Source: Salegentibacter sp. (GTDB taxonomy: Bacteria; Bacteroidota; Bacteroidia; Flavobacteriales; Flavobacteriaceae). Taken from it: 16,003 nucleotides of DNA. Position numbers and translations under genes: made by a program. The notes under the pieces were generated by a model. It worked only from the letters and a program-made list of their open reading frames with translations. It made no database searches and had not been told where the DNA came from. Numbering within the stretch: the stretch's first letter is position 1; the number at the start of each line of letters is the position of its first letter. This document shows, piece after piece, positions 15,544-16,003 of the stretch. The stretch lies in contig JAGXIG010000086.1 in assembly GCA_024635815.1 (NCBI GenBank), positions 1 through 16,003 of the forward strand, in the 5' to 3' direction.

Positions 15544-16003
15544 ATGCCGCAAAAAAACCAGGTGTCTCAAGACAATCTAAACCCATATGAGTCTAGAAAT
15601 TATTCTAATAATGAAGGTAAGCCTGAAATAATTAAGCCCTCTGGAGCGATTAAGGTTATCATCCCTGCTTATAACGAGGAAGATTCCATTGCCAAAGTGA
15701 TTGCTGAAATTCCTGAGATCGTGCAGGAAATAATCGTAGTAAGCAACAATTCCACTGATTCAACTGAAAAGAATGCCCAACACGCCGGTGCCACTGTACT
15801 CCAGGAACACCGAAAAGGTTATGGTTATGCCTGCTTAAAGGGAATGGATTATATTTCGAAACAAGCTACTAAGCCCGATATTATTGTTTTCCTGGATGGT
15901 GATTACAGCGATTTTCCTTCAGAATTAACTAAAATTGTGACCCCAATACTTGAAGAAAACAAAGATCTTGTCATTGGTTCCAGGGTAAAAAAATGGCGTG
16001 AAA
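15544..16003 (+). CDS. Family 2 glycosyltransferase, N-terminal part (3' end outside window)
   Basis: The first 153 residues of a GT2 enzyme of the polyprenyl-phosphate sugar transferase type (like dolichol-phosphate mannose synthase). After a non-conserved 34-residue polar extension come IKVIIPAYNEEDSIAKVI (36-53), VVSNNSTDSTE (65-75), a GYGYACLKGMDYI block (92-104), the metal-binding FLDGDYSDFP (116-125) and VIGSR (143-147). The ATG follows the polyferredoxin stop without a gap, so it belongs to the same operon. The rest, including any membrane anchor, is beyond the window. In this operon a plausible role is moving an activated arsenoribose, or another sugar, to a lipid or glycerol acceptor; that is inference. 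Confidence 0.88.
   Translation, partial: MPQKNQVSQDNLNPYESRNYSNNEGKPEIIKPSGAIKVIIPAYNEEDSIAKVIAEIPEIVQEIIVVSNNSTDSTEKNAQHAGATVLQEHRKGYGYACLKGMDYISKQATKPDIIVFLDGDYSDFPSELTKIVTPILEENKDLVIGSRVKKWRE

Overview
The window looks like a chromosomal segment of a marine-type flavobacterium (Bacteroidota, Flavobacteriaceae, something like Gramella/Christiangramia, Zunongwangia or Salegentibacter). This is inferred from the AT-rich, A-rich leaders without clear Shine-Dalgarno sites, TAnnTTTG-like promoter boxes, the GGM-rich GroEL tail and the overall gene repertoire; no species call is possible from sequence alone.

Left part (1-7010): the tail of groES, then groEL with a strong terminator; a minus-strand SRPBCC/AHSA1-type protein; a minus-strand two-gene operon for a molybdenum hydroxylase (a small 2Fe-2S subunit followed by a Tat-exported large subunit of the isoquinoline 1-oxidoreductase type); and, divergent from it, a plus-strand SLC13/DASS anion-sodium symporter. 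The intergenic spaces here carry three copies of a short palindromic repeat (AGA-stem-loop-TGAC) whose stems differ in sequence but keep their pairing.

Middle part (7010-9761): a minus-strand acidic lipoprotein of unknown function, a 360-base spacer holding a decayed duplicate of the 3' end of the DASS transporter gene, a minus-strand AraC-type regulator, and a 600-base AT-rich spacer with a possible 33-residue membrane peptide and a plausible promoter/operator.

Right part (9762-end): a tightly packed plus-strand operon of seven genes: CMD/AhpD-like protein, the radical SAM enzyme ArsS, a CofC-like sugar/nucleotidyl transferase (TIGR04282 type), a purine nucleoside phosphorylase, an FAD/NAD(P)H oxidoreductase, a multi-span membrane polyferredoxin and a family 2 glycosyltransferase cut by the window end. 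I read this as an arsenosugar (arsenoribose) biosynthesis locus. A coherent scheme, part family knowledge and part inference, is: ArsS joins dimethylarsenic to the 5'-deoxyadenosyl group of SAM; the phosphorylase removes adenine to leave arsenoribose-1-phosphate; the CofC-like protein activates or transfers the sugar; the GT2 enzyme attaches it to an acceptor; and the FAD protein plus polyferredoxin supply electrons. The phosphorylase has two active-site substitutions (Asp233 and Ile245) that resemble methylthioadenosine phosphorylase and fit a 5'-modified adenosine substrate. No arsenic methyltransferase (ArsM) is visible in the window. No tRNA, rRNA, insertion sequence or CRISPR array was seen.
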